Shown: positions 12,001-23,221 of the stretch, piece by piece
Layout: every line of letters begins with the position of its first letter
Numbering within the stretch: position 1 is the stretch's first letter
Assembly (NCBI GenBank): GCA_002110485.1
Contig: MOWL01000023.1
Location: 372,001-436,000 of the forward strand
DNA from: Emergomyces orientalis
Lineage: Eukaryota; Ascomycota; Eurotiomycetes; Onygenales; Ajellomycetaceae
Length of the DNA: 64,000 bases
Direction of reading: 5' to 3'
Position numbers and translations under genes: made by a program
Notes under the pieces: generated by a model
Database searches by the model: none
What the model saw: only the letters and a program-made list of their open reading frames with translations
Told to the model about the DNA's origin: nothing

Positions 12001-12578
12001 CCTTCCACCTCCGTACACCTACCTACCTTCTATACCTACCTACCTACATACCCACCCCTTTGGAATCATCTACTGCTGGTGATCGGATTCGCCCCTTATA
12101 CGAACATTAACATCTCTCCTCTGTCCTGCGACACAATTTGCATCACACCTCAACCAACGTTCCGCTCTCTCGCCCATCACCCTTAATAGCACTTCACTAA
12201 ACCTTTCCGCGACTTACCTCACAACTACCTTCCACCAACCCTCGAAAAGGCCTCTGCCTTCACACTGGGTTCTGGCATAGCATAGAGAGGGCTCCCCGTC
12301 TCCTCTCAAACAAAATACCAAGACGGGACTATCCTACCGCATATCTTACACGGCTTTTATCTAAACGGTTTATTCCCCACCCCCCCAAAACACATTACCC
12401 CGGTTTTATATTTTACCAAATCGCCCGTTACGTGTCGACACATTTTCGAACGATATTTAAGAAGGGTTCGACCTCTACCACATTGCTTGTCCGGAAAATA
12501 GTATTGCCAACTTACTGTTTTCCTTCCATCATTAGCGCGTGCGTTTTGCGACCGCTCTGAAATATTTCCCCCGAAAAT
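9001..12578 (+). promoter_or_regulatory. Promoter and long CT-rich leader of the cyclin gene
   Basis: About 3.5 kb of strongly pyrimidine-rich plus strand leads into the cyclin ATG at 12579, with many short upstream ATGs and C, T and CTAC runs (12014-12052). This is the pattern of a very long 5' UTR, common for fungal cell-cycle and regulatory genes. A leader intron is well supported at 10979-11310. The transcription start cannot be placed from the sequence. Confidence 0.5.
10979..11310 (+). other. Probable 5' UTR intron of the cyclin gene, 332 bp
   Basis: A consensus donor (CACAG/GTGAGT at 10979), a branch site TCTAACTAAA at 11281-11290 and an acceptor TTCCTCCACAG ending at 11310 form a complete fungal splice unit in the leader. 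A C-rich stretch lies inside it. Removing it also removes several upstream ATGs. Confidence 0.6.
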
Positions 12579-15125
12579 ATGCCTGTAATGGACGTCTTGG
12601 GTTTCAACATTGCGAACCCAAGTCTTCAACATCATGTCCCGCAACCTCCACCAAACCCGTACACTTCATCGATCGCCTCATCGGCATCTTCTTCCTCGTC
12701 TTCAGTCTTCTCCCTTGACTCTTCCCAAAGCTCCATCTCGTCGTCTACTAGTTCTGTCGACGTGATCTGGGAAAATGAAGTCTTAGGTGGTGACTCATCA
12801 CAACAACAGGCGGGAGGTAGAACGTTGACTTCGTCAAGTGAATCGAACTTCCACTGTTTCCGTTCTCGAAGAGGTTGTGGCCCTAAAGTCGCTGACGCTG
12901 CAGTTGCACCTGAATTGCGGCAGAATCCCCGACGTACCTATAGTAACAGTTCAACATCGTCTGCCTGTGCGCGACCCCCACCGACTCTAGTCCGCCAGTG
13001 TGATCGGAAAGTCAATTTTGTCGACAATCTCGTCGGTAAGTTCGATACTACAATCCCGTCGTCTGTTTCATGTAATTATTTGTTCCCGTCTCTGATTTCG
13101 CCTTCTTTTCTTCTTCATGCTCTGGAAGACTCTGCGTCCCAGATTGTCGAAACCATCTGGCCGTTGTCAGTCGTAGCACTGCGCAATGATTCCCCCTTGG
13201 GTTCAAGAGGGGTTTTGCCTCTGCGCACCTTCATCCAAGAAACGCTTCGAAGGTCAAGGACGAGCTATTCGACTTTGCAAGTTGCCTTATACTATCTTAT
13301 CATGATTAAACCTCATGTTCCTAAACATGATTTTACCATGGAGCAACCCAGGAGCTATCCCTGCTCGCGTGCAATGCAATGCGGCAGACGGATGTTTCTC
13401 TCAGCACTTATTTTGGCCTCCAAGTACCTTCAGGATCGAAATTACTCCGCCCGAGCGTGGAGTAAGATTTCGGGTTTGAATACGCTTGAGATTAACCAGA
13501 ATGAGCTGGCGTTCCTCGAGGCCGTGGGCTGGAAACTCCACATCTCGGAGGCCGTCTTCCAGCGTTGGACGGATATCGTTCTGAAGTACACGCCTAGCGC
13601 GGGTGGTTCTCCAAACGGCGAAGGTCTCACTTGGCGGACAGTTATCCCGGTGCTCACCCCAGAACTCGACACCGTCGATCTGGGAACCGACCGATATCGG
13701 TCTATCTCTGATCATGTCATGTCCGGCACCAGCGCCCTACCATCTCCTAGTTCTACGCCAATCCCGGACAGATTGTCCAGTGTACCACCACCACCACCAC
13801 CGACTAATGACCAGACACCCACGGGGCCGAGAAGTGTCTTCCCAACTCTCGAGCCAAACCCGTACGCCCAGCTCCCCTCTCTCCCGAAATTTGCCTCTCT
13901 CCCTACTCCACAGATGACCCCACAGTCAAGCGCCGTCAACACTCCTGCAGTGAGCGTTGGTGGTTTCCTGTCTCGAAAACCCTCCATCTGTGCCGCCTTG
14001 TCCCAAGCCCGCAGCATCTGCGCACAGCGCACCACCTTCGACCCCCACCCCAAATGTACTTATAGTAAGACCGCCCCTGCCGAGACATATCCTATCCTAG
14101 CCCGCCGCTCCTCCCTAGCCCGATCCGCCTCGTCAACCTCATCACCGGAGTCCATGATCTCCGATGTCCCCTCCCTGACATCGTCCCGCTCATCCCGCTC
14201 GTCGCGATCTTCCTCAATCTCGTCCGTCGCATCAGGGACCTGTGCGCCTGCGCAGCCACGACTGGCTATGCGGGCGACTCGTCGATGCGCGAACCTCCAA
14301 ACTTATTCTTTCGCAGCAGCCGCAGCGAAGGATAGCCGGAAGAACTCGTCCACGACAGCGACGAGCGTGCCAACTATCGATGAGGGGAGCTGGCCGGATT
14401 TCTACGCGTCGCCAGAACCGTTCTCCACCTCCATCTCTACTACGGAGTCAAATAACAACATGGCAGACCGTCTCCTCTCCAGTTTCTCCATGGACACGTC
14501 CTCTGTCGACCTAGCCCATGAAGCCGCCCAGGGCCTCTGCGTGCTCTCCGGCGCCCTACCTCGCTCTTCCTACCCTTCTTACACCTCAAACCCAACCAAC
14601 ACCACCACCACGACTAACGCCAATTCATCTACACCTCCTTCCAACCCCTCTACACCATCCACCACCCGCTCCTCCCGCAAACGCACCCGCACCACTTCCG
14701 ATGACTTTGCCCTGCACACCACTGTGCGCGAAGAACTCCTCTCCTTCTCTTCCCTGCACGCTCTCCGAAGCGACGAGAATGATAGCAACGCCGTTGTCGC
14801 CCCAGATACGCAGGTTGCTGACTCGTTTCTGATCTCTCAGCTACAACCACACACACAACCACCACAGCCGCAGATGCAGATGCAGCTGCAGCCATCTGTC
14901 GCGCCACCGCAATCGGCTATTTCGTCGTTTATGAACGGCGGTAGTGGCGGTAGTGGTTGTGGAGCGGCGAAGTTTGCTTTGCCGCTACCGCGTAGTAGTG
15001 CTGGGAGTAGTATCAAGCGTGCATGCTGTGCGAAGGAGGCGGCGAGGTTTTTGTGGGGAGCTGGGAACGGAGTCGGTGTTGGTGTTGGAGTTACTGGTGG
15101 AGAGGTTGGGGAGATGGTTGATTGA
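12579..15125 (+). CDS. PCL-type (Pho85-partner) cyclin, about 817 aa
   Basis: ATG 12579 to TGA 15125. The cyclin N-terminal domain covers about residues 153-300: SQIVETIWPLS, LRTFIQETLRRSRTSYSTLQ, MFLSALILASKYLQDRNYS, ARAWSKISGLNTLEINQNEL and FLEAVGWKLHISE all fit Pho80/Pcl-type cyclins, which activate the CDK Pho85/PhoA in cell-cycle, phosphate or amino-acid signalling. Both flanks are low-complexity (Ser, Pro, Gln, Gly), much longer than in yeast Pcls, with Ser/Thr-Pro sites typical of unstable cyclins. A 93-bp intron (13036-13128) with GTAAGT donor, CTGAT branch site and GGAAG acceptor is in frame and lacks a stop, so an unspliced reading gives 848 aa. Splicing joins V-D-S at the start of the cyclin box. 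The exact Pcl subtype is uncertain (Pcl1/2/5-like). Confidence 0.85.
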   Translation: MPVMDVLGFNIANPSLQHHVPQPPPNPYTSSIASSASSSSSSVFSLDSSQSSISSSTSSVDVIWENEVLGGDSSQQQAGGRTLTSSSESNFHCFRSRRGCGPKVADAAVAPELRQNPRRTYSNSSTSSACARPPPTLVRQCDRKVNFVDNLVGKFDTTIPSSVSCNYLFPSLISPSFLLHALEDSASQIVETIWPLSVVALRNDSPLGSRGVLPLRTFIQETLRRSRTSYSTLQVALYYLIMIKPHVPKHDFTMEQPRSYPCSRAMQCGRRMFLSALILASKYLQDRNYSARAWSKISGLNTLEINQNELAFLEAVGWKLHISEAVFQRWTDIVLKYTPSAGGSPNGEGLTWRTVIPVLTPELDTVDLGTDRYRSISDHVMSGTSALPSPSSTPIPDRLSSVPPPPPPTNDQTPTGPRSVFPTLEPNPYAQLPSLPKFASLPTPQMTPQSSAVNTPAVSVGGFLSRKPSICAALSQARSICAQRTTFDPHPKCTYSKTAPAETYPILARRSSLARSASSTSSPESMISDVPSLTSSRSSRSSRSSSISSVASGTCAPAQPRLAMRATRRCANLQTYSFAAAAAKDSRKNSSTTATSVPTIDEGSWPDFYASPEPFSTSISTTESNNNMADRLLSSFSMDTSSVDLAHEAAQGLCVLSGALPRSSYPSYTSNPTNTTTTTNANSSTPPSNPSTPSTTRSSRKRTRTTSDDFALHTTVREELLSFSSLHALRSDENDSNAVVAPDTQVADSFLISQLQPHTQPPQPQMQMQLQPSVAPPQSAISSFMNGGSGGSGCGAAKFALPLPRSSAGSSIKRACCAKEAARFLWGAGNGVGVGVGVTGGEVGEMVD
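13036..13128 (+). other. In-frame, stop-free intron in the cyclin gene
   Basis: GTAAGT donor after CTCGTCG, CTGAT branch at 13091-13095, acceptor CTGGAAG. The length is 93 nt, a multiple of three, with no stop codon, so retention would insert 31 residues just before the cyclin box. The encoded stretch is hydrophobic and Ser/Phe-rich, unlike the neighbouring domain, which supports its being an intron. Confidence 0.75.
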
Positions 15126-18100
15126 GTTTTTTTGATAGGGGAAGTAAGGGAGATGAGAGGAGGAATTTTTTTTTAACGAAAAATTTTCTCTATTCTATTT
15201 CTACTTTCTGTTCTATATACTTGGAAAAAAAGAGGAAAAACGAGCAAGAGCATTATTGTTTCCCGCTTTCCGCTTTGTCCCCCCCTTTTTTTCCTGTACA
15301 TGGATGGGATGGGATGGAATGGAATGGGAACGCAAAAACCCTCCATCCTTAACTGTATTTCTCACTACCTGTTTCTTCTCTGATTTTTTATATTATTTTG
15401 CGGTTTTGGTTTTTGGTTTTTCTCGTCAGCATTTACCTAAGGGCATCGGAGGGGGTTTGTCAATTACATCCGATTCTTTTTACTTTTACTTTTTCTTTCC
15501 GTTTGTCTTGACTGTGTTGCTGTGGTTGTGAGGTACGCTCTGCAGGTGGCAGGGCAGTTGGCGTTTGCGGTTGATGGTCTGTTGTTGTTGCTGTTGTGGT
15601 GGTGGTTGTGCTTGTTGTTGTGGCCCTACATCATTCGCTGTATATACATCATTACAGGTATTATCAAATCTCCCCCAACTTACACCCTCCCCTTTATCCC
15701 CTACCTTTTTTAACTCATTTACCACCATGCTTCTTCTCCCCTTTCATCGCCTTCTTTAACTATCCTTCCCGCTATCCTCCCGCAAGATTAACACTTTAAC
15801 ACATAAATCGAACTACCTTAAACCTATCTGAAAGTTGAGATGTGTCTGTCGTGTTTGTAATGAAACATTTAACTACGTTTTCTCACCCGAGTTATGTCCA
15901 TCATTGCTACAGGGCTGGACAACGTACATGGACAAATTTACAGTGAGCGGGAGAACCCCGGAGTTCTTCCAAAAAAACCCTCACCCTACATATATAAACC
16001 TTTTTGCCTCCTCTTTTCGCCTCATCCCTCTTCCCCCATTCTTTTCCCCCTTAACTGCATGCGTCAGGGGGCTACAGTATGAGATGATTTAGAGTTTTGA
16101 ATAGGAAAAACTTTACACACACAAAGTTTCTATTTCTTTTTCTTTTTTTTCTTTTGGGTGGGTTTGGGGGTGTTTTAAATGTCCGACTTTTTCTATTTAT
16201 TCTCTGATTGGTGTAATTATTGTATTTTCTATCAATCCATGGACCATGGGATGAATAAAATACAATACCTAGTAGGTATTCGGATAAGCGGGCGGGTTGG
16301 GGGGTCCAGCCGAGAGTCACCGAACCGAAAGGAAGGTCGGTAAAACTTGCAATTTATTTAGAGGGGGAGTTGAGTCACCAACGGTTAAACCAAGAAATGG
16401 AACGGGATGGGAGTAACTTTTAAAATCTTTTGAACGGGAAGAACAAAAAAACTTATCATATTTTCTGGTGTTTTGTGTGAAATGCTGGGGGTGCAAATCG
16501 CAATCGCTCGAGACACTTTCCAGTGTCTCTTTTCTTTTCTTTTCTTTTCTTTCTTGGGTTTGAATACTACAGCTATCTACTCTTAAACATTTGAATGTTT
16601 AATTCGTTTATGGGGGGTTACACAAAGTGTCCCCTAAATCCCAGGCTTCGACATGAGCAGCTGGGATTCCTTGCTCAAGTCAATTTAACTTAAATGCAGC
16701 TTACTGCTTTTCTTTTACTATTTGTATTTGTATATTTTATATTTTAACTTTTTTAGTGAGAGGAAGTCTTAACAGTGTCCCGCTATGCCGGACCCATTTA
16801 TCCACTTTACATGTGCTGCTATCTAGCAGCCTGTAGTCTGGCCAAGAATGGTTTACACTGCAAATTCCATGGAGAAGCTTGCGTTGGCTTACGCGTGCTA
16901 GGTGGGGTGGATTCTGGGGAGTGATCCAGGAAATGTCCGTTATCATTGTAGTTTGGGACTCCTGCGCGTTCCTGTAACATTCGCAGAGAAATTTCCTGAT
17001 ATGGGGAAGCCCATAAAGGGGGGGGGAATTGTCGGGCGGCGACAAAAATCAAACAAAGCTGATAGAGAGACGATTACTGGGGAGGTAGCCGATGGGCCAG
17101 TGACTTGGTTTCGATTTCAAATGACTTTGCTAGCTTGCTGTGAAATTCCCAAGTTGGGGTCAGAGATGAAATGAGGAGGCGGGATGAATTGGGATGGTCG
17201 ACATTTTGTGGGTTCTCCTTGAAACTTTTGTCTGTGCAAGTTGTTTTTTGGGTGCTGCTATTTTCTTTGCTTTCGAATTGGAAGTCGTCCAACTCCTCTC
17301 TTGGGTAAATGTTAAGCTTGGGGTTTCATGTCTTTGTTCTTTGTTTTCGTTCTCGGCCTTGGAAGTTGGGCTGTTTGCATAATTTGGACGGTTATTGATG
17401 CTAGGCATAATAGCACTAACAAGATAGATAGGTTGTTATTGTGCAGGTTCTTTGTCCTGGAATATTTTCGATAGGCCCTTGGTGCCCCTGGAGAATTGGA
17501 TATAAGATGAAAACAACGAGATAATCGGGTTCTGGATCTCTCCTCATTCCCATGTTAGATTGACGAAATTCCAGATAGTATTTTGAAACAATAAGAAACT
17601 TTAGTCAGATATAGGGTAACTAATACTAATAGTTATGGCTACTAGTAAAGGCATGAGTTCCTTTTCACTGCAAGGGAAAGCATCATATTCGGCACAGCGG
17701 GCGAGGTCTACAAGTTTTAGACTGCCCTTAAACCCCTAAACTTATAACGAAAGTGCGACGGCACATCTATACCTTTCCAAAATCTGTATTGGCTGTTCAC
17801 TCACTCCTCATCTTGCAAGTTACAAAGAGCAGGCTAATGCCAAGAATCAAATATTTGGTTCTAAAGGAGAATGTTCCGAACTTTATTTTAACGGCGCTTA
17901 TTATTGGCTGCGGAGCCTGCTGCATCTTATCTGATCATCTAATCTTCCCATCAACAAGGTCCAGCTCATCCGCAACTTCCAACTGAGAATGTTTTGATTC
18001 TTGATTGTTGATAGATCACTCTGACCGCATGGCCTTGTAAACGCAGAGGAATTCTGCATGCTGATTTTGCTTTTCTTTGACGGTGTAATCGTCCCTTGAA

Positions 18101-18269
18101 ATTTCGGTTCAGGAATCTGCATTTCAAACCGCGTGACCTCCCCCGCTCTTTGTAGACGCCAACGATTTGGCCGTCACTCTTAACAGTGAGGGTACCCGCT
18201 CTGGCTGCTCAGTGATAACGTAGATATCGCCATCAGGATACGAATCACATCAATCTACAAATTCACACC
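15126..18269. other. 3.1-kb intergenic region
   Basis: The left part is T/G-rich and probably holds the cyclin 3' UTR and terminator. GTT and GGT runs near 15573-15625 and a TTTTC tract at 16529-16554 are simple repeats. The short ORFs on both strands look random. The last few hundred bases form the promoter of the CREG-like gene. Confidence 0.5.
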
Positions 18270-19157
18270 ATGTGGCCTTTAAACATCCTCGCTCTCACTG
18301 AACTCCTCCTCTTCTCCCTCGTCGCAGCACTCCCGCAATACATGCGGTTCGCCTCCATTGATAGAACTTCACAAGGGCCAATTACCCCCAATGAGAAAGC
18401 AGAGCTTCCCAACCTTCAAGAAATCATAACCACCCTACCATATCCAGCCGACCTCGACGACGAAGATGAACCCATTCACAAGCCAGAATATACCTTCCCA
18501 AGTTGGGACACCACCCACCTGCTCGCCCGTCGTCTCCTTGCACTTTCAACCACTGGCGTTCTATCAACCGTCTACCCGCCTAGGTCGTCCGTGCACAGGT
18601 CTTCATTGGAGGGAATCCCTATCGGCCTCCCAGATTACATAGCGGATTGCGCAAACGACCCATCCAGTGAATTGACCAAACTTCTCGGGCCTGGAAACCC
18701 TCTGATCCTCGCATTGAATATCGGCACGACATTCCGCAACACGAAGGCTGGCTCGAATATTTCTCTATCTATTGACTGGTGGCATCCACAGGCTGCTGGG
18801 AAATCTGGTACCTTTGGTGTTGGACTTGATGCTGCTGTAACCATGGCCGAGTTGCCCCGTTTGTCTCTCCTGGGCTCCCTTGTTCCATTGGAGAATCTGC
18901 CAGATTCCACCCGCATTGCTGCTGAGAAGTGCTTTCTTGCTGCCCATCCTGATGCTGAGTGGTGGTTGCCTGGCCACGATAACGCTGCGCATCGTGGCTA
19001 TTGGGCGAAGTTGGCTGTGGAAGAGGCGTTCTGGGTTGGTGGGTTTGGAGATCGGGCTAGAATTGGGTGGCTGGTTCCTGAGACTTGGAAGTCGGTGAGG
19101 CGGGATGGGGAAAATGGGAAACAAGGGTGGGCTGATGTTAGATTACCTGGGGAGTAA
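18270..19157 (+). CDS. Secreted CREG-like protein (pyridoxamine oxidase-like fold), 295 aa
   Basis: ATG 18270 to TAA 19157, single exon. Residues 1-20 (MWPLNILALTELLLFSLVAA) are a signal peptide followed by an LPQ cleavage context. The body matches the CREG/Pyrid_oxidase_2 family: LARRLLALSTTGVLSTVYP near residue 84, GIPIGLPDYIADC near 115, and LILALNIGTTFRN followed by SLSIDWW near 145-170. The C-terminal part has the conserved HPDAEWWLPGHDNAAHRGYWAKL and a WVGGFGDRARIGWL stretch. The fold binds flavin in some members, but CREG proteins usually lack the activity, so an enzymatic role is not claimed. Likely secreted or vacuolar. Length is normal for the fungal family. Confidence 0.85.
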   Translation: MWPLNILALTELLLFSLVAALPQYMRFASIDRTSQGPITPNEKAELPNLQEIITTLPYPADLDDEDEPIHKPEYTFPSWDTTHLLARRLLALSTTGVLSTVYPPRSSVHRSSLEGIPIGLPDYIADCANDPSSELTKLLGPGNPLILALNIGTTFRNTKAGSNISLSIDWWHPQAAGKSGTFGVGLDAAVTMAELPRLSLLGSLVPLENLPDSTRIAAEKCFLAAHPDAEWWLPGHDNAAHRGYWAKLAVEEAFWVGGFGDRARIGWLVPETWKSVRRDGENGKQGWADVRLPGE

Positions 19158-19567
19158 AAAAGGAAAATTTATATGGTCTAATCGGTCTGATGAATGTGTG
19201 ATGTGCTGCTGATGACATTGGAAGTGGCTGGTTTCGCCACAGCGGCGATGAAGCGGCAGCACGATCCTCAATAGATGTTCGATGCATACGCCCGTTGAGC
19301 GTCTATGAACTCTTAGCCTTTTAGGAAAAAGGCTTATGAATCGCCGGTACTATATCTGACAGACGGAACGAACGCTTGGGTACTGTCTTTCTTTTGAGAA
19401 AAACGGGACAACTGGTACGAATTCACAAAAATAGTTCATAACAACGTATTAGGTAAACTACGGAATAAACGTTGAGATAGCCAACCTGAAACCAGCTTCC
19501 ATGTTCTTACATAACATCAGATGCCTACACAAAAAAATAAATTATATACCTTAGGTTAAAAAGCCGC
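19158..19567. other. Intergenic between convergent genes
   Basis: About 410 bp between the CREG-like gene (plus) and the 19.6-22.6 kb gene (minus). Terminators are expected for both; nothing else is seen. Confidence 0.5.
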
Positions 19568-22500
19568 TTAAATAATCCCATTCGCATTATGATCACTCTT
19601 GTTCTCCCTTTCTTTATTATTTCTACTCTCAATGTCATTTGAATAGTCTCCGCTGGTCTGGCGGTGAGGTGTGTGAGAAGACGAATGAGTGCTTTCTTCG
19701 CCGCTACTAGTTTCAGAGGATGAGGTACCAGCGGACGCGGTATGACCGATGGAAACAGGAGAGTCATATATTCTACGTGAAATCGATCGCGGCAGGGCTG
19801 GTGAAGGACCAGATACCGCAATTTGGGGGTCGGGTGGAGCGGTTATTAGGAGCTGTCGGCCGCGATTAATATTATCGGGCACAGCAACGTCAACGTGACA
19901 TTGGCGGCGGCTGCGGTGAACTGGACGTTTGCTGCCTTCGTCATTTTTTTGGTGCGCTTTGTCAAGATTCGTTTCCGGATTGTGGTTCGCGACCCAGGAA
20001 GGATCTTGTGAGAAGGGAGTATATCCATTAGGAGGTCCCTGGTGCTCGTATGGGTTGAACGGAGCCGGGTTGGGAGGGGGAGCCCGGGCAACAACCACTG
20101 TGGTTGCCATGGGGTCTGCTGAAACGACATTTGAGTGTCGGGGGGGAAGCTCACTGCCTTGATATGTTGTCAACCGATTCAGGGTGGACAAGACAAGGGA
20201 CATTTCGTCGGAGGCTTTTGCTTTTTGATTTTCCTTCTGGTTCTCCCGATTCCGTTTTATAGTGCTTTTATGAGTGTCTTCGTCCTGTGGACTAGTATGT
20301 CGCTGATGTCTCCGGACACGAATAAAGCTACGGTCACTATTCCATGCATCATCGTCGTACCAATTCTTGTCGTCCGCAAAGTGACCAGTATTCCAGTCCT
20401 TTGACCAGTGGCTATCCTGTCGAAAAGGTCTTCGGTTTTTCTCGTGAGAGCGGTCCTCCATGTTCTTTCCTCTGGGAGGCACATGGGAACCCTTATTTGG
20501 TCGATATGGTTGTTGAAACTGATCCATTGTCCTTGATCTCGGATATATCTCAGATGATCTTCTATATGGGCTAGTGTTATTAGCAGTCCTTCGAAATCTT
20601 ACTTCATCGTCCCGAAGCCGCCCACTCCTTCGACCAACATTAAAGTCACGGATAGAATAGTCGTCGATATCGCTGAGGTATGGATCATCAATCTTAATGG
20701 CCCGGGTTCTTGGTTTTGAACTATGATACTCTCTGTGAGGTGAATAATTGACTCTGGCTGGAGGTATACCAGATCTCTCCGAGCCCACTTTCCGGTTTTC
20801 AGACAGAAGATATTGGCCTCGGATCTCAGCGTTTTGATAAGGCGGGGCAGATTGAGGTAGATTCTTGCCAGATTCATCTATTGGCGGCACAGCTGCTTCT
20901 TCATCTTCATTTCCATTCGGTACTGCTACACCGGAAGTCGAACCTCCCACATTTTTCCGTGCGACAAGGACTCGTAGCCCAATTTCTTCTTCAACTCGGG
21001 CAAATATGCCTGTTCTGAATACCCTTTTAATTGGTTCCAAGGAGAGGATCACCCATTTCTCTTGGTCCGTGAGGTCTTCATTCTTCCGGGAGTAGAAATT
21101 CTGGAATGAAATACGATGTTCGGCAGGAAGTTGTGAATACCTGTTCCAGAACTGCTGGGGTTCCTGTTTGCTCCCTTTTTCTAAGTGGCTTTCTTTGAAC
21201 TCGCTCCACAAGCTGGAACTCGATTCGAAAACCCATGATTCTAGCAAAACAGAATCATCCCAAATGCCTGGAATCAGAGGAGAACGTGGTGGACCGCTAG
21301 CAGGCGGCGATCTCGGTGAGTTTGATGAGTGTTTGTTATGTTTCCACAGCCTCCTGAGAAGAAATAAGTCAGAATATCAATTTCCGAAAAGAAATTAAAA
21401 ATTAAACGTTTGAGGTTAAAAAAAATTAAGAACATACCAACGGAGTTTTCGTTTGGATTTATTACTCTCAGACTTGCTCTTACTGTTAGGTTTCGAGGCT
21501 GATGAATGAACATTCGTTGTTAAATCATGTCCTAGCCCGCGCAATGCGATCACAGAATCGGTATCATCATTGGTGGCAACATTTATATCGTCCAGAATCG
21601 ATTGCATCTGGGCAGAGGGGAAGTTGAGCCGCTCTAACTCAGCGCGCAAAGCCTCTTTGGTGGCTGAATTCCGAGATTCTCGTTCCGCTAACTGTCGCTT
21701 AAGAGCTTCCTTGTATTTTACAACACCCATAGTTTCAGTATCGTTGCGCTCCTTCTCTTCAGCCTCCCTCCTTGCGTCTTCTTTGAGGCGAAGTAGGGCG
21801 AGTTGCTCTTCTTGTCTTTGTTTTTCCCGGGCAATTGCTTGTTCCTCCTTGAATTCCATAAATTCGTTCAATATTCTCTCGTCTTCTTCGTCATCACTGG
21901 AGGAAGCCACTGAGGCATCATGATATGGAGATGTTCGGTCGCCCTTCCGGTCGGTTTTATTCGCTCGTTGCCTAGCTTTGCGAGCCTTCAAAGCTGCCCA
22001 CTTGCGTGTTTTCTCCACATTTACAATTTCTGCGCAGTAAAACTTCTTATCGGCCTCAGTGGATCTGTACATGGTTAACACCAGTCTCTCCTGTACATGT
22101 TTGAAGTAGATGTGGAAAGCTTACGCTGAAATCGCCATTACTGAAGTAAAAAGCAGCATCAGGTCTGTCTTTATTCTCTGTAGCTCTGCTCTTGGAACCT
22201 CAAGTCTGAACTTGACAAACGGCCATTTGAATTTCGTAAAATAAGATATATCGATTTCCTCCCTCTGAACGAAAGTTGGTGAAGGTCTATATCCACCCTT
22301 GGCCAAAATCGTGCGCAGTTCTCCAATTACTTGTCCGCATTCATCAGAAGCTCGAATCGCACTCTGGATACCCTCCGAGCTGAATACGTTCGTTATAGGG
22401 TTCTGCTCGACAAGTTTCCCGATATCCTGGAGCCGTTCGCTTGTCGTTCTTATTTCGTTTCCAACGCGCCTAATGCGGCTTGATGCGTCCTTAACTTCGT

Positions 22501-22585
22501 CAATGTATTCGATTAAAGCTTTCGATAAGGCAAACCCGACTTGAACCACGGTGATAATGGCAGAAACTCCCTCAATGCCTGCCAT
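19568..22585 (-). CDS. STAND-type N-terminal domain protein with coiled coil, no NTPase, 964 aa
   Basis: Three exons, 22585-22125, 22085-21438 and 21353-19568, total 2895 nt and stay in phase. Intron 2 (GTATGT donor, TTCTTCTCAG acceptor, 84 bp) is clear. Intron 1 would be only 39 bp and is less certain. Residues 1-100 (MAGIEGVSAIITVVQVGFALSKALIEYI, ERLQDIGKLV) match the fungal N-terminal domain that precedes NACHT or NB-ARC modules in STAND proteins. A long Glu/Arg/Lys-rich coiled coil follows (about residues 200-320, for example EEQLALLRLKEDARREAEEK). A globular block near residues 370-460 (FWNRYSQLPAEHRISFQNFYSRK, RVFRTGIFARVEEEIGLRVLV) comes next, then a disordered Arg/Asp/Ser-rich tail. 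No P-loop is present. Function is unknown; the N-terminal domain suggests protein-protein signalling of the heterokaryon-incompatibility type. Confidence 0.75.
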
Positions 22586-23221
22586 AGCATCAGGAGTGCG
22601 AGTTGAACGCGGTTGGCTGGAGATTGGTAAAACCCCCGCGAATACTATCGTTAGTAAACAAAGTGAAGGGGCTTACATATTCTTCATGTTCATTTATTTC
22701 TCCAGGGATCCAAAGAGAAATAAAAAGAAGAAAGGCGCAGAAGCTCAGTTGAAAATGACAAGTGGCATAACTATGCCTTCGTATCTCAGCACTCCTCGCC
22801 GTCGTCGCGAGGCTATGGGGGTGGCTTTTCAGCCTTGCCCAACCAGCCGCCAGTGCTAGCGCAGCATCGCGTCCTCCATGCCGCTAAAAAGTGCGCCGCG
22901 AAACTGCGGGCTGTCAGAACTTGAGCATGGGTAATATTGCGAGTTGATATCCAGGGATGATTCCCTGGCCAAGCAATATATCTACGGGTTCCATGGGCGA
23001 GAATTAAAGAAGGACCAATTCGAGTAGAGTTTCTTTCGTGATGGGCCAAACAACGTGTTCTTTTTTTTTTATCAACAAACGGTACTATGATTGCATTGGG
23101 ATTTATTGTTAAGTAGTGTTGCGATATTATTTGAATTTTCATACCCATCGTTCGCGAAAAATAATAATAGTATCTTTTTAACCCTCTTAACCCATTACAA
23201 CAGAACCTTTGCGCTATTAAA
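22586..23221. other. Intergenic, no gene seen
   Basis: Contains the promoter of the STAND-type gene next to 22585. Short ORFs on both strands do not resemble proteins. Confidence 0.45.

Noticed and set aside
10124..12186. Several ORFs in the cyclin leader
   Set aside because: Low-complexity Pro/Ser/Phe from CT-rich DNA; more consistent with an untranslated leader.
15522..15799. Cys- or Val-rich ORFs after the cyclin gene
   Set aside because: Products of TGT/GGT repeats.
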